Notes: a model not told the origin generated them from the sequence alone. Numbered from the stretch's first letter, positions 30,195 through 41,535 are shown. The stretch: DNA of 64,000 nt from Prorocentrum cordatum (GCA_963575745.1 CAUYUJ010016283.1:339234-403233); one strand, 5' to 3'. A program made the numbers and translations.

Positions 30195-31190
30195 GAATAA
30201 AATTGCTTCCAGATGGCCCGAGACGGCCCAAAAAGCCCCCAGGAGGCCTCCAAGACGGCCCAGGAAGCCTCCAAGAGGACCTACTGCCCGAAGAGGTCAA
30301 AATCATTGAGTGTCCGTAGGTTGTTGCAGGTTTGGGATTATGTTCCTTTTCGACCTTCTGGCGGCCAAAAAGGTTCCTAAGATCGCATCAGAGGCCTTAG
30401 AGAGGGCCCCATGACGGCCACAAAAACTCCAAGATGGCTCCAGGAAAGCCCAAATACAGCCCAAGAGGCCTCCAAGACGACCAAGATGGCCTCCAAGACG
30501 GCCTAAATGCCCCCGAGAGCCCAAGATGACCGCAAAATGTCTCCAAAACGGCCGCAGATGCACCAAGACGGCATCGGATGACCTCAAAGTGGTCCAAGAT
30601 GGCATGAGAAGCCCCCAAGAGGACTCCAAGACGGCCCAAGAGGCCTCCAAGAGGACATACAGCAGGGCTCGAAGAAGCCCAAAGCATGGATGTTCCTTAG
30701 GCTATTGAAGAATGTTGGCATGTTCTTCAAAACGGCCTTTCCACGGCCCAAGACGGCCCAACAGACCCCCTAGATCGTCCAAATTTCCCCACAGAGGCCA
30801 TGAACTGGCCCCCCGAAGGCCACAAACCCGCCAAGACGGCCCCAAGAGGGCTCTAGAGGCCTCTAAGGCAGCCAAGATGGCCTCCAGGACGGCCCAGGTG
30901 CCCCCAAGAGAGTCCCTGAAAGCCGCAAAATGCCTCCAAGACAACCCAAAATGCACCCAAGACGGCATAAGATAGCCTCAAGTTAACCCAAGCCGGCCCA
31001 AGAGGGCTTCAAGACAGGCCAAGAGGCATCCAAAACGACATACTGGAAGGCCCGAGGGGACCAAAGTCATTGATGTTCTCATGCTCCTCGAGGTTTTGGG
31101 CTTTTCCTCCTTTTCGGCCATCCGACGGTCCAAGACGGCCCGAGAGGCCTCCAAGAGGACCCCCAGGAAGGCCCTCCCCTACGTGTTCCC
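30195..31190 (+). repeat. Family G higher-order array, period about 382 bp
   Basis: The 14-15-bp steps (CCAAGATGGCCTCCAAGACG, GCCCAAGAGGCC) are interrupted by related spacers of about 70 bp near 30305, 30686 and 31069. Each spacer begins with a CATTGAGTGTCC / CATGGATGTTCC / CATTGATGTTCTC motif and ends in a TTTTCGRCC or CTTCAAAACGGCC motif. Confidence 0.8.
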
Positions 31191-31339
31191 CGAAGGGTTT
31201 CCACAATCGCTGGGCGGAGCATATGACCCGATAGTTTGACCAAATTTTGGCCACAACGTTCGGCCACATAGGCGCTTCCAAAAAGGCAAGGGGCGGCGGT
31301 GCTTCGCCGTAGGCGTCTTCGATATATACATATGTATAT

Positions 31340-31554
31340 AATTGTTGTCTCTCTCTCTCTCTCTCTCTCCCTCTCGCTTTGTATTATATATACGTGTCTG
31401 TGTATCGCTCTGTCTCTCTCTAAATATAGATGGTGTTCCTGCTGTGCATTTGTGATAGCACTCTATATATAGATATATGTACCTGTGTATGTGTCTACAT
31501 GTCATATACCTGTGTGTATGTGCATACAGCTTCCCATATCTCTCTCTCTCTCTT

Positions 31555-31597
<43 letters not shown>

Positions 31598-31660
31598 TGA
31601 TATATATATATATGCTCCTCTCTCTCTCCATGCCGATGCATGATCTGCACTGCTGCTAGA
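31340..31660. repeat. CT and TA microsatellite cluster
   Basis: CT runs at about 31346-31378 and 31538-31595, with TATATA steps between and after. ATG-rich frames in the region are artefacts. Confidence 0.9.
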
Positions 31661-31909
31661 GTCTAGAGCAAAGTGGGGGCCGCGCCGACGGCAGGGCGAG
31701 CTGCGTCCTCGCGCGGGAGAGGGGGGAGGGACATGTGGCCCTGCACATCCCTCTGCTCCTCCTCCTCCTACTGCTCGTCATCCTCCTCCCTAGGGGTAAT
31801 CACCTCTGCCGAGCCGCAGTCCCACCCACCCACCCGACGGTCCCGCCGACCAGCAGCTGCTCCGCCGATGCCTCGCGGGGCCAGCTCTCTGTACCTCTGT
31901 CTCTCTTAT

Positions 31910-31943
<34 letters not shown>

Positions 31944-32481
31944 TCTCCACTAGGGACAGGGAGGCGTCACGCCCGCGGACCAGTGGGGGGCATGCTCCTT
32001 TCCTGCTCGCCCTCCGTCTCCTCCTGTCCTCCTGGGAAAAAACAGGAGGAGGACCCTACTACGATGTCACGTATCTGAAACCATTCGCAGGTCACGATGC
32101 CCACCACCTACCCACCTCCCCTCTCTCCGTCCTACTAACGCAGGCTAGGGACAAGATCAGGCAACGACAACCCTACGACTAACTCAGGCATAGCAAACTA
32201 AGGGTACATCACGTCTAGTAATACAACTGGCTGGCAGGTACTACTCCCCCAGCCCCAACCCGCATCACCGGAGGAGGCACCAAATCGGACCAGGACGGGA
32301 CTCAGGAAACCACCAGGAGGCACCATCGACACCAATTAAAATCACCACAATAACTGACACCAGCACGCATCCGCAACAATTGTTTCCTGGAGCACATCTC
32401 ACGCGACTGTGGTCCCTCACTGCTTAGGAGGAGCAGCAGGGCACTCACGAGCCATGACGATGGGCACGAGGGCTAACTACT
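31661..32481. other. Unique sequence with short CT and TCC runs
   Basis: A CT run lies at 31908-31950 and a CTCCTCCTCC patch at 31755-31775. The remainder is lower-GC unique DNA with no recognised gene. Confidence 0.5.
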
Positions 32482-32990
32482 ATGTCGGACGGTGTCGGGG
32501 CGACGTCGCCTGGTGCAGGCGCGAGCGCTACCTCTGCAGCGGGAGGTGGATCATTCCAGCACTACCGCGGGGACGACCACAACCGAATCTTCGGGTTCAT
32601 GGCGTACCGCCTCCATACGGCATGATACACCTTGACGGCCATGGCAGAGTTCTACGGCGAATGCAATCAGATGGCCAACTACGTGCTCTTGTGCCGCCAC
32701 CGCGGACGGCAGCTCACGAGTCTCGCCAGATGGACGAGAAGAGCTACAACTAACAGGAAGAGATGCAGCGGCTGCCGGTGATCAGGGTGATGAGGATGCG
32801 AATCGACAACACCACGAAGGCCATCGACTCGGAACAGGCCTCGATTGGATCCTTGCGCGACCCCAGCAGGACGACGGACGGCCCGCTTCCGTGGGACTTC
32901 GATGGGACAACGCGCCAGCATGATGAGCCACGGGTGCGTCTAAATACTCGCGGCCGTGACGCACATTATGGGGATGGGGGAGCGGGGCGG
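32482..32990 (+). pseudogene. Unknown protein relic, in-frame TGA and frameshift
   Basis: From ATG at 32482 one frame reads GGGSFQHYRGDDHNRIFGFM and AYRLHTA, a TGA (32623-32625), then YTLTAMAEFYGECNQMANYV and LLCRHRGRQLTSLARW. After about 32740 a second frame takes over with EEMQRLPVIRVMRMRIDNTT and KAIDSEQASIGSLRDPSRTT, to about 32990. Composition is balanced and GC-ending codons predominate. No family is recognised. It resembles a decayed gene more than chance frames. Confidence 0.4.
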
Positions 32991-33019
32991 GGGGGGGGGG
33001 CATACCGTAACGCCCCCGC

Positions 33020-33415
33020 CCCGCCGAGTGGCTCTGGCACCACAGCGCCTGTGCATATCACAGCAAGCACCACAGTGCGCAGCACTGGATGCACCGCCCG
33101 CCGCAGCCACGTGCACCACGTCGCCCATGTACTGCGAAGCGCGTGATGCTTGCTGCCGCTGTGTTGCATCTACGTTGCACAATACAGGGTGCAACAACAC
33201 TCTGCTTCTACCGCCTCCAAAACCGAAGCACAGCACGAACATTGTCTCAAATCTGTACCGCACTGCCTGCTTCCGATGCGTGCTGCACGCGTGCACCACA
33301 GCGACTGCGTGCACCGCAGCAGCCGCGCTCACCGCAAACCATGCGCACACCGCAATGCGCGGGTGCACCGCAGCGCTTGCGGACACAACAACCCCTGCGT
33401 TGATTACACTTATGT
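33020..33415 (+). repeat. Degenerate CACCGCAGTGC-type minisatellite
   Basis: Repeated TGCACCGCAG, GCACCACAGCGC and ACCGCAATGCGC steps of about 10-16 bp. Frames here give Ala/Thr/His-rich strings. No gene. Confidence 0.6.
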
Positions 33416-33734
33416 TGTAGAAGCGCGTTCTGCTTTGCTTAAAGTCTGGGCGCCCCTTGGCCAGAAGCATCGTGCCTGCAAGCACGCACGATACGGCGTG
33501 CCTGTGAGAAATTAGCTGCACTTGCGGCGACCACATGGCGGACTGGCGCAACCCTCTCGGATCACGCCATGTTAGCTAGCCACGCTGCGAACCTCGAGCC
33601 TGGAACCTCAATCCTCCGACCGGTATCCAGTCAACAAAAATCGCTTGACCTCAGCTCGGGGAAAACCGTAGCCAGATAGTCGAGCTGCGCGCGGCCTGGG
33701 CGACGAGGGCCTCCAGAACCGCCCCAAAAGGACG

Positions 33735-33985
33735 ACGACGACGCCGGAGAAAATCTCTTGCCTCAAGAACCTAAAGTAAAGCCAGCCACGATCGATGACT
33801 ACGACGCCGACGACAGCTACTACAACGATCGTGACGACGATCGCGACGATAACCACGACCACACTCGGGAGGCCAACGCCAACCAGGATGACTACTACGA
33901 CTCCGACCACGACGACCACGATGACGACCGCGACGACGATCACGACGACTATGACGACGATCGCGACTGCCATCCAGCAACATAC
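33735..33985. repeat. GAC/GAT trinucleotide array
   Basis: ACGACGACG and ACGATCGTGACG steps. The plus frame encodes Asp/Tyr/His strings. Confidence 0.9.
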
Positions 33986-34930
33986 TGCCCACCCCGCCCC
34001 AACCACTTAATGTTGCGCGTCGAAACCCACCGCCCCACCCCCCTCTCCCCGCTCCCCCCCCGTCAGCATCCCCCCGCAGCCCCCCGCCTCCGCCCGCCTG
34101 CTCTCACTGCCCCCCAGCAGCCCAGTGCCCCCTCCTCCCCGACCACTTTAGTCTGCGCGTCGCAGCCCCCCGACCCGCCCCCCTCTCCCCACCTCACCCC
34201 CCCCGCCCACCTACGCAGGCCACCGCTCCCGCCCCCTTGCCCCCATTGTCCTCCAGCAGCCCAGTGCCCCCTCGGCCCAAACAACTGTATATTTCGCGTC
34301 GCAACCCCCTCCCCACCCGCTCCCCGACGCAGTGCGCTCTCCGCCCCGACCATTTTATCTGTCGCGTCGCAGCCGGCCCACCTCCCCCGCAAGCCACCGC
34401 CACCGCCCCCAGCCCCCGCTGTCCTCCAGCAGCCCAGTGCACCCTTTTCTCCGACCACTGTATGTTTCGCGTCGCAACACCCCCCCCCCCTTACCATTCT
34501 CCCCCACAGACCTCTCCGCCACCGCCCGCTGTCCTCCCGCAGCTCAGTGCCCCTTCCGTTTCGACTTGTGGCCCGCGTCGCAGCCGACCCACCTCCCCCG
34601 CAGGGCCCCCGCCACCGCCCGCTGCCCCCGCTGCCCTCCAGCAGCCCAGTGGCCATCCGCCCCGACCACATTGTTCTATTGCTGCGTCGCAGCCACATTC
34701 CGCCCCCCGTCCCCCTCCGCGGGCCACCGCCACCGACACCCTCCCCCAGCCCCCCCCCCCACCTCCCCTCGGCATGCCACCGCCCCTACACCCTGTCCCC
34801 GCTGAGACCCGCGCCCCCGCCCCCCTGCCCCAACGCGGGAGCAGGGGGGCGGGGGCATCGGCACACTGTCCTCCATCAACCCAATGCCCCTCCGCCCCGA
34901 CCATTTTATTTGTCGCAACCCCCCCAGGCC
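33986..34930 (+). repeat. C-rich tandem array (family H), period about 90-130 bp
   Basis: About eight degenerate units carry CCAGCAGCCCAGTGCCC, then CCCCGACCACTTTA, then TGCGCGTCGCAGCC, then CACCTCCCCCGCAGGCCACC. Spacing varies with C-run length. Confidence 0.75.
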
Positions 34931-34944
34931 ATCGCCACACGCCC

Positions 34945-35630
34945 CCACCGCCGCCGTCGTCGTCGCCGTCGACTCCGTCGTGGTCGTCGCCGTCGTCAAT
35001 GTCGCCACCGCCGTCGTCGCCGTCCCCGGCACAGTCGTCATCATCATCGTCGTCGTCCCCCGTCGTCCGCTTCCCGTAGTCCGTGGTCTGTCGTCCGTCG
35101 TCGTCGTCGTCGCCACCGCCGCCACCGTCGTTGTCGTCGTCGCCCGCGACGTCGCCGCCGCCGTCGTCACCGTGGCCGTCGTCGTCGTCACATTCGTCGG
35201 CGTCATCGTCGACGTCGTCGTCCCCGCCGTCGATGTCGTCGTCGTCGTCGTGGCCCGTCGTCCTGCGTCCGTTTCCCGTCGTCCGTCGCCCGTCGTTCAT
35301 GGTCCGTCGTCTGTCGTCCGTCGTCCGCCGCCGTCGTCGCCGCCGTCGTCGTCGTCGTCGTCACTGTCGTCGACGTCGTCCGTCGTCGTCTTCGTCGGAG
35401 GCGGCGCCGCCGCCGCCGCCGACGCCGTCGTCGTCGTCGTCGTCGTTTTCGTCGTCGTCGTCGTCATCGTCGTCGTCCGTCGGCCGTCGCCGTCGTCGCC
35501 GCCGCCGCTGCCGCCGTAGTCGCCGCCGCCGCCGCCGTCGTCGTCGCCGTCGTCGTTTTCTTCGCCGCCGTCGTCGCCGCTGCCGTCGTCGTCGTCGCCG
35601 CCGCCGTCGTCGTCATCGTCGGGGGCGCCG
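34945..35630. repeat. GTC/GCC trinucleotide array
   Basis: Nearly 700 bp of CGTCGTCGCC steps on the plus strand. The 708-codon frame across 33758-35884 is a by-product of this array and of family H. Confidence 0.95.
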
Positions 35631-35685
35631 CTCCTGGGCGCTCCAACCCCCGCAAGCGAAACGGCTCGGGCCAGAAGTCTGGTCT

Positions 35686-35964
35686 TTACGAGAAGCCCCT
35701 ATTCGAGAAGCGTATACGAGTCAGCCGGCCCCCAAGGATGTACCCGACAGACTCTGTGCGCAACACGACTGCAGCGTTCCCAGCAGAAGGCCGTAAACAT
35801 GTGCCAAATTGCACCGCGAGCAGCCAGGTATGCTCAATAAGCACAACGGGCCAGAGGCGTGCTAAGATCTCTGGTAACTGGTAAACAGTATTTCTAGTTC
35901 GCGCGCGCGGGGCGGCCCCTGGGGGTCCCTGGATCAAAAATACCCCGGGAGGAGCCCGGGACAC
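35686..35964 (-). CDS. Possible exon, unknown protein of about 92 residues
   Basis: The minus strand reads TRNTVYQLPEILARLWPVVL, IEHTWLLAVQFGTCLRPSAG and NAAVVLRTESVGYILGG to a stop at 35686. The composition is balanced and hydrophobic, but the plus strand is also open here. No domain is recognised. Confidence 0.27.
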   Translation of the reverse strand: MSRAPPGVFLIQGPPGAAPRARTRNTVYQLPEILARLWPVVLIEHTWLLAVQFGTCLRPSAGNAAVVLRTESVGYILGGRLTRIRFSNRGFS

Positions 35965-35998
35965 GCCCGGGACACGCCCGGGTCACGCCCAGGACACT
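35940..35998. repeat. GGGACACGCCC short tandem
   Basis: Four to five steps of about 13 bp (GGGACACGCCCG, GGTCACGCCCAG) at the left edge of the family G array. Confidence 0.8.
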
Positions 35999-35999
35999 C

Positions 36000-37135
36000 C
36001 CCCAGATCCTCCAGGATCGCCCCAAGAGGGCCCCAAGAGGCCCCCAACACAATCCAAGAGAAGTCCGAGACGCCCGAAGATCGCTCCACGGCGCCCAAGA
36101 TGGTCTCCAGACGGCCTAAGACGTCTCCAAGATGACCCAACAAGCCTCCAAGATGCCCCAAGAGACCCCCAGGAGCACTCCCAAGAGGGCCCCAAGAGGC
36201 AAAAATATGTGTTTTAGGTTTTGGACAGGTTTCAACCTTTTCGGTTCCCCGACGCCCCTAAACGGCTCAAGAGGCCTCCAAGATCGCCCCAAGAGGGCCC
36301 AAGAGGCCCTCAAAAGGGCCCCAAGACGGCCCAAGACGGCTCCAAGACGGCCCCAGAGGCCTCCAAGACGGCCCAAGAGGGCCCCAAGAACGCCCCCAAC
36401 ACGGTCCAAGAGAGGTCCGAGACGCCCGAAGATCGCTCCACGACGCCCAAGATGGCCTCCGGACGGCCCAAGACGTCTCCAAGATGGCCCAAGAAGCCTC
36501 CAAGATGCCCCAAGAGGCCTCCAAGAGAACTCCCAAGAGGGCCCCAAGAGGCAAAAACCTGTGCTTTTCCTTTGGTGTTGGACAGATTTGGGCGTTTTAA
36601 CCTTTTCGGTTCCCCGACGCCCCTAAACGGCTCAAGAGGCCTCCAAGATCGCCCCAAGAGGGCCCAAGAGGCCCTCAAAAGGGCCCCAAGACGGCCCAAG
36701 ACGGCTCCAAGACGGCCCCAGAGGCCTCCAAGACGGCCCAAGAGGGCCCCAAGAACGCCCCCAACACGGTCCAAGAGAGGTCCGAGACGCCCGAAGATCG
36801 CTCCACGACGCCCAAGATGGCCTCCGGACGGCCCAAGACGTCTCCAAGATGGCCCAAGAAGCCTCCAAGATGCCCCAAGAGGCCTCCAAGAGAACTCCCA
36901 AGAGGGCCCCAAGAGGCAAAAACCTGTGCTTTTCCTTTGGTGTTGGACAGATTTGGGCGTTTAACCTTTTCGGTTCCCCGACGCCCCTAAACGGCTCAAG
37001 AGGCCTCCAAGATCGCCCCAAGAGGGCCAAAGAGGCCCCCAAGAGGGCCCCAAGACGGCCCAAGACGGCTCCAAGACGGCCCCAGAGGCCTCCAGGACGG
37101 CCCAAGAGGGCCCCCAGAACGCCCCCAACACTACA
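36000..37135 (+). repeat. Family G higher-order array, 365-bp unit in tandem
   Basis: CTTTTCGGTTCCCCGACGCC recurs at about 36237, 36602 and 36966 (periods 365 and 364). Each copy is followed by the same order of CCAAGA-GGCC steps, then by a spacer with GTGCTTTTCCTTTGGTGTTG (GTGTTTTAGGTTTTGGACAG in the first). Copies two and three are nearly identical, so the amplification is recent. Confidence 0.95.
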
Positions 37136-37430
37136 CAGCTCCCGACGACGCAGCTCCACACTGCAAACGACCACTCGGACAGGCGACCACGGTGCGACAT
37201 TATGGGCCGGCGGAATGAGCGAAGCGATTAAATAATTTATTCTGGCCCTCTTCAATTCCTTTTGGGGCTCCCGGGGATCTCTTGGGACATTATGTGGGCT
37301 CCTTGGGTGTCTGTTGGAGGCCTCCTGGGAACATGTTAAAGGTCTTTGGAGCCATCTTGCGGGGGACGGCCCTTAGAGCCTCCACGAGCTCGCCCTCTGA
37401 AAACCTTCTTGCGGCCTTTTTTGTTCCTTC
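37136..37430. other. Unique sequence, no gene seen
   Basis: Includes a short inverted-orientation family G stretch (GGGGCTCCCGGGGATCTCTT) at about 37263-37330. Confidence 0.45.
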
Positions 37431-37487
37431 ATCCTCCTCCTCCACCTCCTCCTCCTCCTCCTCCTCCTCCTCCTCCTCCTCCTCCCC
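37431..37487. repeat. TCC trinucleotide microsatellite
   Basis: Uninterrupted TCC triplets after one TCCACC step. Confidence 0.95.
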
Positions 37488-38690
37488 TTCTTGTGTGCAA
37501 GAGCCATGGCACGCGTGCCTCATGTTGCTGCGACTGTTGCTCCTACTTCTGCTACCAATGCCACTACCACAACTCTCGCGGCCCTGCCAGCACCAGTACC
37601 GAATGATCCCCGCGCGCGTGCGTGAAAGCTGCCGGACCCTGCATGTGCGACAATAGCCTGCGAACGCAACACCATGTTTGCGAGCACCGGCAATGAGCCT
37701 GTCAACGCCACGCTAGGCCGTGAACGTTGAAGGAGCCTGTAAGCACCACAGTAGCCTCTGAGCATCAGAATGGGAGTGCTGGAGGCGAACTACCGGGGGG
37801 AAAGCGTTACGGTATGCGGGCGGAGGGGGTGGGGGGGGACGTAACGCGCGTTATGGCCCATAGGATGTAAAAACACGCTCCACAGTGCGCAGGGATCGGG
37901 CTACAGACTCTCGCAGCCGCAGCACGAGCCCCAGAGGTCAGAGCCCATGAGCATCAAGGTCTCTGCCATGAAACGGGCACAGACGCCTCGCCCGCAGTTC
38001 ACCAGCCCGTCGCCCGCCATCTGGAGCGGGAGGACAACAACACAGGCAGCCTCAGCGCCAGCTAGCAAAACGAGCAGCAGTAACACTCGCAACAGACGAG
38101 TCAGCACAAGCAACAGACGGCCACCTCAACAGACAGACGGGCGGCCTCAGGATTAGAGATCCGCTGTTCGCGGCCGCGTCCGGCTACGGCATATCGGTGT
38201 AGGCACAAAGTGAGCCAGCAAGTACCCAGTTACCACCTTGGAGTAGTATGTATTCCATAGATTGTCGTTGTTTCTCCTTCTTGATGCCTCTCAGAAGTCG
38301 GCCCAGACAGTGTGGCGCGCCAGGCATGAAGAGGCCACATGAGGCCAGATGTAGCAGCCAACAGTAAGCAGCTGCCGCCTTCCATCTTGTGAGCTCTACT
38401 CCCCTCAGTAGACTCAACCAGTGAGGTGCGCCGAGCAAGTAGGGAAGCCAGCTCAGACTCCCAGGCAGCGGCTGTCACTATCCGAAGTTTTCGTGTGGTT
38501 GGTGGGCGGGGTGGAGGTTGGGGACGTGAAAGGGGGGGGGAGGGGAGGTTCGTGACAGCAGGTCTCCTTGCGGAGGGGGTGCGCCCAGCGAGGCAGCCAC
38601 CTCCAACCAGGCAGCCCAAAAGCCGTTGGGACCAGGGCCTTCATCCAGCAGCTAGTGACAGAGACCCCCAACGGTCCGTATCCGTATCAC
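37488..38690. other. Unique sequence, no confident gene
   Basis: GCACCACAGTAGCC-like steps (37600-37770) resemble the 33.0-33.4 kb minisatellite, and GCATACCGTAACGC (inverted here near 37810) is shared with 33000. A hydrophobic minus-strand reading at 37901-38113 lacks a start codon. Confidence 0.45.
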
Positions 38691-38800
38691 TATCCTCCTT
38701 CTCCCAATCCTCCTTCTACTCATCCTCCTCCTCCTCCACTGCCCCCTTCTCCTCCTCCTCCTCCTCCTCCTCCTCCTCCTGCTTCTCCTCCTCCTCCCCA
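38691..38800. repeat. TCC/TCT trinucleotide microsatellite
   Basis: CTCCTCCTCC steps leading directly into the CAT/CAG array. Confidence 0.95.
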
Positions 38801-40190
38801 TCGTCAGCAACATCACCATCTTCACCATCAACAGCCATATCATCATCAAAATCCTCCTCATCCTCCCCCTCATCATCACCAGTATCATCATCAGCATCAT
38901 CATGGTCAGCATTTCATCATCATCATCATCAGCATCATCAGCATCAGCATCATCATCAGCATCAGCATCGTCATCATCATCATCCTCATCATCATCGACA
39001 ACAACATCGTCATCGCCACCACCGCCACCACCATCGTCATCCTCATCAGCGACATCAGCCGCATCATCAGTATCAGCATCACCATCATCGCCAGCGTCGT
39101 CGTCGTGTTCATCCTCAGTAGCATCAGCAGCGTCAGTATCGCAATCACGACGATCGTGCGCACAATCAGTTTCCATGACCATAAGAGTAATCAGCACCGC
39201 CACCACCACCACCACCAGCATCCTCATCATCATCAGCATCACCATCACCATCACCATCACAATCACCATCATCATCATCATCATCACCATCATCATCATC
39301 AGCACCAGCGTCATCAGCAGCATCAGCATCATCAGTATCATCAGTACCATCATCATCATCAGCAGCATCAGCATCATCATCGTCAGAAACATCAGCATCA
39401 TCGACAGCGTCAACAACCTCATCAGACTCATCATGGTCGTCATCATCAGCATCACTCCAGTTAGCAGCATCAACATCGTCCGCACCAGCATGGCCATCAG
39501 CAGCCGCATCACATCCATCATCGTCATCAGCATCCTCAGCTGCATCAACACCATAACCAGCGTCAACCTCACCATCAACATCAGCATCATGATCAGCAGC
39601 ATCAGCAGCAGCATCAACATCATCGTCATCATCAGCGTCATCGTCATCAGCATCATCAGCACCATCAGCATAGAAGCATCAGCATCACCAGCATCATCGG
39701 CATCATCACAACCACCAACATCATCATCAGAAGCATCATCATCATCATCACCACCCTCACCACCATCATCATCAGCATCATCACTATCGTGACCAAAGGC
39801 ACACTCACCACCATCGTCAGCATCAGCATCATGAGCATCACCATCAAAAAAATAGCATCAGCATAACCATCATCATCAACATCACCATCAGTATCATCAT
39901 CATCGTCGTCATCGACATCGTCATCAGCATCAGCATCATCATCAGAATCATCAGCGTCATCATCATCGTCAACATCAATACCACCCAACGCATCAGCATC
40001 TGCATCATCAGGATGTTGACTGCATCGTCAGCATCAGCATCACCCGCACAAATCCTCATCATCAGCAGCATCGTCGGCGTCATCATCGTCGTCATCAGCA
40101 TCAGCATCATCATCATCATCGTCGTCAGCATCACCATCAGCATCAGCACCAGCATCATCAGCATCAGCGGCATCACCATCATCATCCTGC
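38801..40190. repeat. CAT/CAG/CGT mixed trinucleotide array
   Basis: Nearly 1.4 kb of CATCATCAG, CATCGTCAT and CACCATCAT steps with frequent single-base variation. All long frames here are His, Ile, Ser or Met/Asp runs and are not genes. Confidence 0.97.
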
Positions 40191-40955
40191 TCCATCTCCT
40201 CCGCCCAACCCCCTGATTATCTGTTCCTGCTCCTCCTCCTCCTCTTCCTCCTCCGCATCTCTGTCGGCCTCCTCCCCTGTCCTCATGCTTATGTGTTCCT
40301 CTGCCGCCCAAATTAGTGCTCATTGACCTGGCACTCTTCCCTCACGCATGTGTAGCGTGCCCCAAGACTCCAAGAAACGGACCTGAAACTGTGCGACGGC
40401 GAAACACTTCACCTCGCCTATGTGGTTCGACTGTCGGGTGACGGCTCCACCAAGACGTCCGTATCGGCCATGCGCTTCCACACCGTCATTCCTGCCCTGG
40501 TCACACAGTGCCTAACCCCGTCATTACCAACGTGCCTGTCAGTGTCGAGGTAGGTCAACCCTAGCCCCTAGCCCAGCGTCTGCGTGATCGCCTCTAGTCC
40601 TGGCAGCGGTTTCAGCATCGGCTAACCCCTCCAGGCGGGCCCGCACTCGTCGCGAAGGAAAGCTATGTCCATGGCCACGCAGCTCTGCCTGGGCGAAGAT
40701 TGGCCCGCAGTGGCAGATGATTCCCAATGCTGAAAACCAAATGGCACATGGTGCTAGCGGGCGCTCTCTCTGATGGCCAGCTTCATACAAGTGTATCGAA
40801 AGTGTATCGACACACTGTTGGCAAATGCGTGGGATTTCTGCCTGCGTTTCGGCACCGAGGAGTGTATATCGTTGGCGAGTGTAGTCGTTGTTAAACCCTG
40901 TTGGCGAATGCGTTGATGTTGATGAATGTAATGTATCGGGGGCGGCAACAGGATA
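40191..40955. other. Unique sequence downstream of the spliced-leader relic
   Basis: Fragments of plausible minus-strand protein appear (for example CVAMDIAFLRDECGPAWRG near 40670) but frames change repeatedly. They may be decayed continuation of the transcript that carried the spliced-leader relic. Confidence 0.35.
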
Positions 40956-41105
40956 TCAATTTGAGTGGGAAACATGTTCAGCTAATTCGACTGAACTCAT
41001 AGATCGATCTATCGAGTCCTTCCCATACCGAACCATCATCACGGCCTTGCAAAGCCCACTACGTTCGTGGGCCATGGCAATCGTCACCAACGTTTGCGAA
41101 GCCAT
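40956..41105 (-). CDS. Short open frame behind the spliced-leader relic
   Basis: ATG at 41105 opens 49 residues (MASQTLVTIAMAHERSGLCK, AVMMVRYGKDSIDRSMSSVE, LAEHVSHSN) ending at TGA 40956. An upstream ATG in another frame, 12 residues of which precede the relic-proximal sequence, gives only MSQLPIEFKTWLRKRW. Composition is gene-like. It begins 39 bases after the spliced-leader match, a normal leader length. It could be a truncated retroposed gene. No family is recognised. Confidence 0.4.
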   Translation of the reverse strand: MASQTLVTIAMAHERSGLCKAVMMVRYGKDSIDRSMSSVELAEHVSHSN

Positions 41106-41143
41106 GTTTTGAACTCGATGGGCAATTGAGACATGATCTGCAG

Positions 41144-41159
41144 CTTGAGCCAAAATGGC
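41144..41159 (-). other. Relict dinoflagellate spliced leader (partial)
   Basis: On the minus strand the sequence is GCCATTTTGGCTCAAG, an exact match to the last 16 bases of the 22-nt dinoflagellate spliced leader. The leader's first bases (CCGTA) are replaced by ACACT. Genomic relicts of this kind arise when trans-spliced mRNA is reverse transcribed and reinserted. No donor-site GT follows, so it is not a spliced-leader RNA gene. Confidence 0.75.
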
Positions 41160-41370
41160 AGTGTGATTGTCAACAAACTCGCATCCTTGCCTCCATAGCC
41201 CCCGCTTCCCGCCGCCGCCGCCAGGAGGACTCCTAAGGGGCAGGACCTTCAGATGACTCGGATTGAGGGTATGTACAGGGATGCTGCAGAGGAAAGGGGA
41301 TAGACCTTCAGAGGAGTCGAAATGGGCCCTTCAGGGAGTCCTGGGTGTCTTGGGTATCTTGACTTAGGTT

Positions 41371-41535
41371 GTCACGTGGGTGTGGGTGTGGGTGTGGGCG
41401 TGCCTGCCTGCGGGTGCGGGTGCGGACGTGGATGTGGGCGTGGGCGCGTGTGCATGTGCGGATGTTGGTGTGGGCGAGGGTGTGGGCGTCGGCGTGGGTG
41501 TGGGCACGGGCGGGTGTGGGCGTGGGCGTTGGCGG
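41371..41535 (+). repeat. GTGGGC/GTGGGT hexamer array
   Basis: GGGTGTGGGTGTGGGCGTG steps, G-rich on plus. A cleaner version lies at 51622-51865. Confidence 0.9.

Noticed and set aside
32985-33015. Shared GCATACCGTAACGC between 33000 and 37810 (inverted)
   Set aside because: About 15 bases only, next to G-runs that inflate similarity. Too short to call a family.
33758-35884. 708-codon plus-strand open frame
   Set aside because: It runs through GAC, family H and GTC repeats. The residues are Asp, Pro, Arg and Val strings dictated by the repeats. Long frames are expected where stops are absent from the unit.
37901-38113. Signal-peptide-like hydrophobic reading on the minus strand
   Set aside because: The frame has no ATG before the hydrophobic stretch and meets a stop shortly upstream. 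Leu-rich strings also arise from CAG/CAA-rich plus-strand DNA.
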